From: Caulobacteraceae bacterium
Lineage (GTDB): Bacteria; Pseudomonadota; Alphaproteobacteria; Caulobacterales; Caulobacteraceae
Assembly (NCBI GenBank): GCA_027489335.1
Contig: JAIXZX010000002.1
Coordinates: 62,001-126,000, forward strand
Direction: 5' to 3'
DNA: 64,000 nt
In this document: positions 62,600-64,000 of the stretch, in pieces
How the letters are laid out: each line of letters begins with the position of its first letter
How positions within the stretch are numbered: position 1 is the stretch's first letter
Translations under genes and position numbers: made by a program
Notes under the pieces: model-generated
Seen by the model: the letters and a program-made list of their open reading frames with translations, nothing else
Told to the model about the DNA's origin: nothing
The model's database searches: none

Positions 62600-63024
62600 G
62601 GGCCTATGTCGACACTTCGGTGATCATCGCAGCGCTCTCCAATGAGCCAGCGACGGCGCGAGCGCAGGGCTGGCTCGCAGCCCAAGGCGCCGGTGACCTG
62701 CTGATCAGCGACTGGACAGTGACCGAGGTCTCCTCAGCCCTGTCGATCAAGCTGCGGACCGGCCAGATCGACCTCGATCAGCGCGCCGCATCGTTGGCCT
62801 TGTTCCGCCAGCTCGTCGCCGAAAGCTTCATCCTGCTGCCGGTGACGAGCTCGCAGTTCCAGACCGCGGCGCGATTTGTTGACCAACACCAACTCGGTCT
62901 CCGCGCGAGCGACGCCCTTCATCTGGCGGTCGCGTCCGATGCCGGGGCCATGGTCCAGACCCTGGACGTCCGCCTGGCCCAGGCCGGGCCAGAGCTCGGC
63001 ATTCCCACCGAGCTTCTGGCCTGA
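62596..63024 (+). CDS. vapC: PIN-domain toxin (VapC-like)
   Basis: The 142-residue protein has the acidic residues of a PIN nuclease: [11 protein letters not shown] near residue 4, VTEVSSAL near residue 43 and [11 protein letters not shown] near residue 101. It probably cleaves tRNA or rRNA. Translation must begin at a TTG that overlaps the antitoxin stop by four bases, because the next ATG is out of frame. Confidence 0.9.
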   Translation: MRAYVDTSVIIAALSNEPATARAQGWLAAQGAGDLLISDWTVTEVSSALSIKLRTGQIDLDQRAASLALFRQLVAESFILLPVTSSQFQTAARFVDQHQLGLRASDALHLAVASDAGAMVQTLDVRLAQAGPELGIPTELLA

Positions 63025-63040
63025 GGCGGCCCCCTCCCCC

Positions 63041-63129
63041 TCGTCATTCCCGGCCCTGTGCCGGGAATCCCTCGCGACGCTCGCGCCCGCCGTCGACAGG
63101 GATGCTCGCCACGAGGGCGAGCATGACGA
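63041..63129. repeat. Extragenic palindromic repeat element
   Basis: A roughly 89-bp element with inverted ends TCGTCAT / ATGACGA and an inner ATTCCCGGCCCTGTGCCGGGAAT hairpin lies between the convergent vapC and nitronate monooxygenase genes. Elements with the words TTCCCGG-CCGGGAA are dispersed in many alphaproteobacterial genomes; only one copy is seen in this window. Confidence 0.6.
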
Positions 63130-63145
63130 ATTGGGGATATGCGAC

Positions 63146-64000
63146 CTACTCCGCCGCCATCAGCACCTTGCCGGCGGTGAAGGAGGTCTTCTCCGCCAGG
63201 GACGCCTTGGCCGCCTCGTATTCGGCGGCGAGCTTGGCCACCAGGTCGCCAGCGCCGAGGATCTCCTCCACCGCGCCGATACCCTGGCCGCAGCCCCAGA
63301 TGTCCTTCCAGGCCTTGGCCTTGGTGTTGCCGCCCGAGCCGAAGTTCATCTTCGACGGGTCAGCCTCGGGCAGGTTGTCGGGGTCCAGGCCCGCCGCCAG
63401 GATCGAGGGCCGCAGATAGTTGCCGTGCACCCCGGTGAAGAGGTTCGAATAGACGATGTCCTCGCCGGAACTCTCGACGATCATGTCCTTGTAGCCCTGG
63501 GCCGCATTGGCCTCCTTGGTCGCGATGAAGGCCGAGCCGATATAGGCGAGGTCCGCCCCCATGGCCTGGGCGCCCAGGATCGCCGCGCCGTTGGCGATGG
63601 CGCCCGACAGCGCGATGGGTCCGTCGAACCAGGTCCGCAGCTCCTGGATCAGCGCAAACGGCGATAGCGCGCCGGCATGGCCGCCGGCCCCGGCGGCCAC
63701 GGGGATCAGGCCGTCAGCGCCCTTCTCCACCGCCTTGCGCGCGAAGCGGTCATTGATGATGTCGTGCATGACGATGCCGCCATAGGCGTGCACCGCCTGG
63801 TTCACATCCTCCCGCGCGCCCAGCGAGGTGATGATGATCGGGACCTTGTACTTGGCCGCCATTTCCACGTCGTGCTCCAGCCGGTCGTTGGTCTTGTGCA
63901 CGATCTGGTTCACCGCGAACGGGGCCGAGGGCAGGTCCGGGTTCTTGGCGTCCCAGGCGGCCAGTTCCTCGGTGATCTGGGCCAGCCATTCATCCAGCTG
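63146..64000 (-). CDS. Nitronate monooxygenase family protein (partial)
   Basis: The open frame runs off the right edge; about 285 residues from the C-terminal part are visible. They include VPIIITSLG, AVEKGADGLIPVAAGAGGHAGALSPFALIQEL (FMN phosphate region), PIALSGAIANGAAILGAQAMGADLAYIGSAFIATKEAN, typical of the FMN-dependent TIM-barrel family. Such enzymes oxidise nitronates to aldehydes and nitrite or are enoyl reductases. The start lies outside the window. Confidence 0.9.
   Translation of the reverse strand, partial: QLDEWLAQITEELAAWDAKNPDLPSAPFAVNQIVHKTNDRLEHDVEMAAKYKVPIIITSLGAREDVNQAVHAYGGIVMHDIINDRFARKAVEKGADGLIPVAAGAGGHAGALSPFALIQELRTWFDGPIALSGAIANGAAILGAQAMGADLAYIGSAFIATKEANAAQGYKDMIVESSGEDIVYSNLFTGVHGNYLRPSILAAGLDPDNLPEADPSKMNFGSGGNTKAKAWKDIWGCGQGIGAVEEILGAGDLVAKLAAEYEAAKASLAEKTSFTAGKVLMAAE

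Overview
The window is very GC-rich, densely packed DNA from an alphaproteobacterium, most likely of the order Caulobacterales (Caulobacter, Phenylobacterium or Brevundimonas type). This rests on the gene order murA, DUF2948, hisD, UPF0262, LMW phosphatase, infA, maf, RNase E/G, yacG, on a tRNA-His that has A73 and no encoded G-1, and on the fused MrpA-MrpB subunit. The genus cannot be fixed from the sequence alone.

Positions 1-20,600 are housekeeping and uptake genes. They include an SDR oxidoreductase; a beta-helix protein paired with a dihaem cytochrome; a vitamin B12 uptake operon (btuB, btuF, btuC, btuD) behind a cobalamin riboswitch; an alkaline phosphatase; tRNA-His; the exbB-exbD-tonB energising complex; tRNA-Phe; and the conserved yacG-to-murA block, with hisD inside it. 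The B12 receptor and the Ton complex belong functionally together.

Positions 20,880-37,026, just beyond tRNA-Thr, hold one long minus-strand cassette of a P22-like short-tailed phage. In transcription order it encodes small and large terminase, an odd Cys-containing protein, two paralogous cargo-like proteins, portal, small proteins, scaffold-like protein, coat protein, adaptor, fibre and tail proteins, an internal or ejection-type protein, holin-like proteins, an M15 endolysin and overlapping spanins. No integrase, replication or antirepressor gene is present. A candidate SOS box (GAAC-N7-GAAC) lies upstream of the terminase genes. About 4-5 kb away, beyond katG, a host-attachment-family gene and a GFA-family gene, is an immunity-like locus (41,198-43,505): an S24-type repressor, a divergent three-gene operon ending in a DUF6456-like protein, and a further small gene. 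Three 19-bp palindromic operators with identical architecture lie at its promoters. Together these suggest a domesticated phage particle or gene-transfer-agent-like system, or a decayed prophage, and this is the most interesting part of the window.

Positions 43,500-64,000 return to chromosomal genes: a PhyH dioxygenase, a MarR regulator with a DHA2 efflux pump, a lipoprotein, a thioesterase, a six-gene Mrp cation/proton antiporter operon, a second IF-1 gene, an HI0933-type flavoprotein, a HigBA toxin-antitoxin pair, a 2'-5' RNA ligase family protein, a GPH sugar-type transporter, a fasciclin lipoprotein, an ABC-2 exporter, a Phd/VapC-type toxin-antitoxin pair, an extragenic repeat, and a nitronate monooxygenase cut by the window edge.
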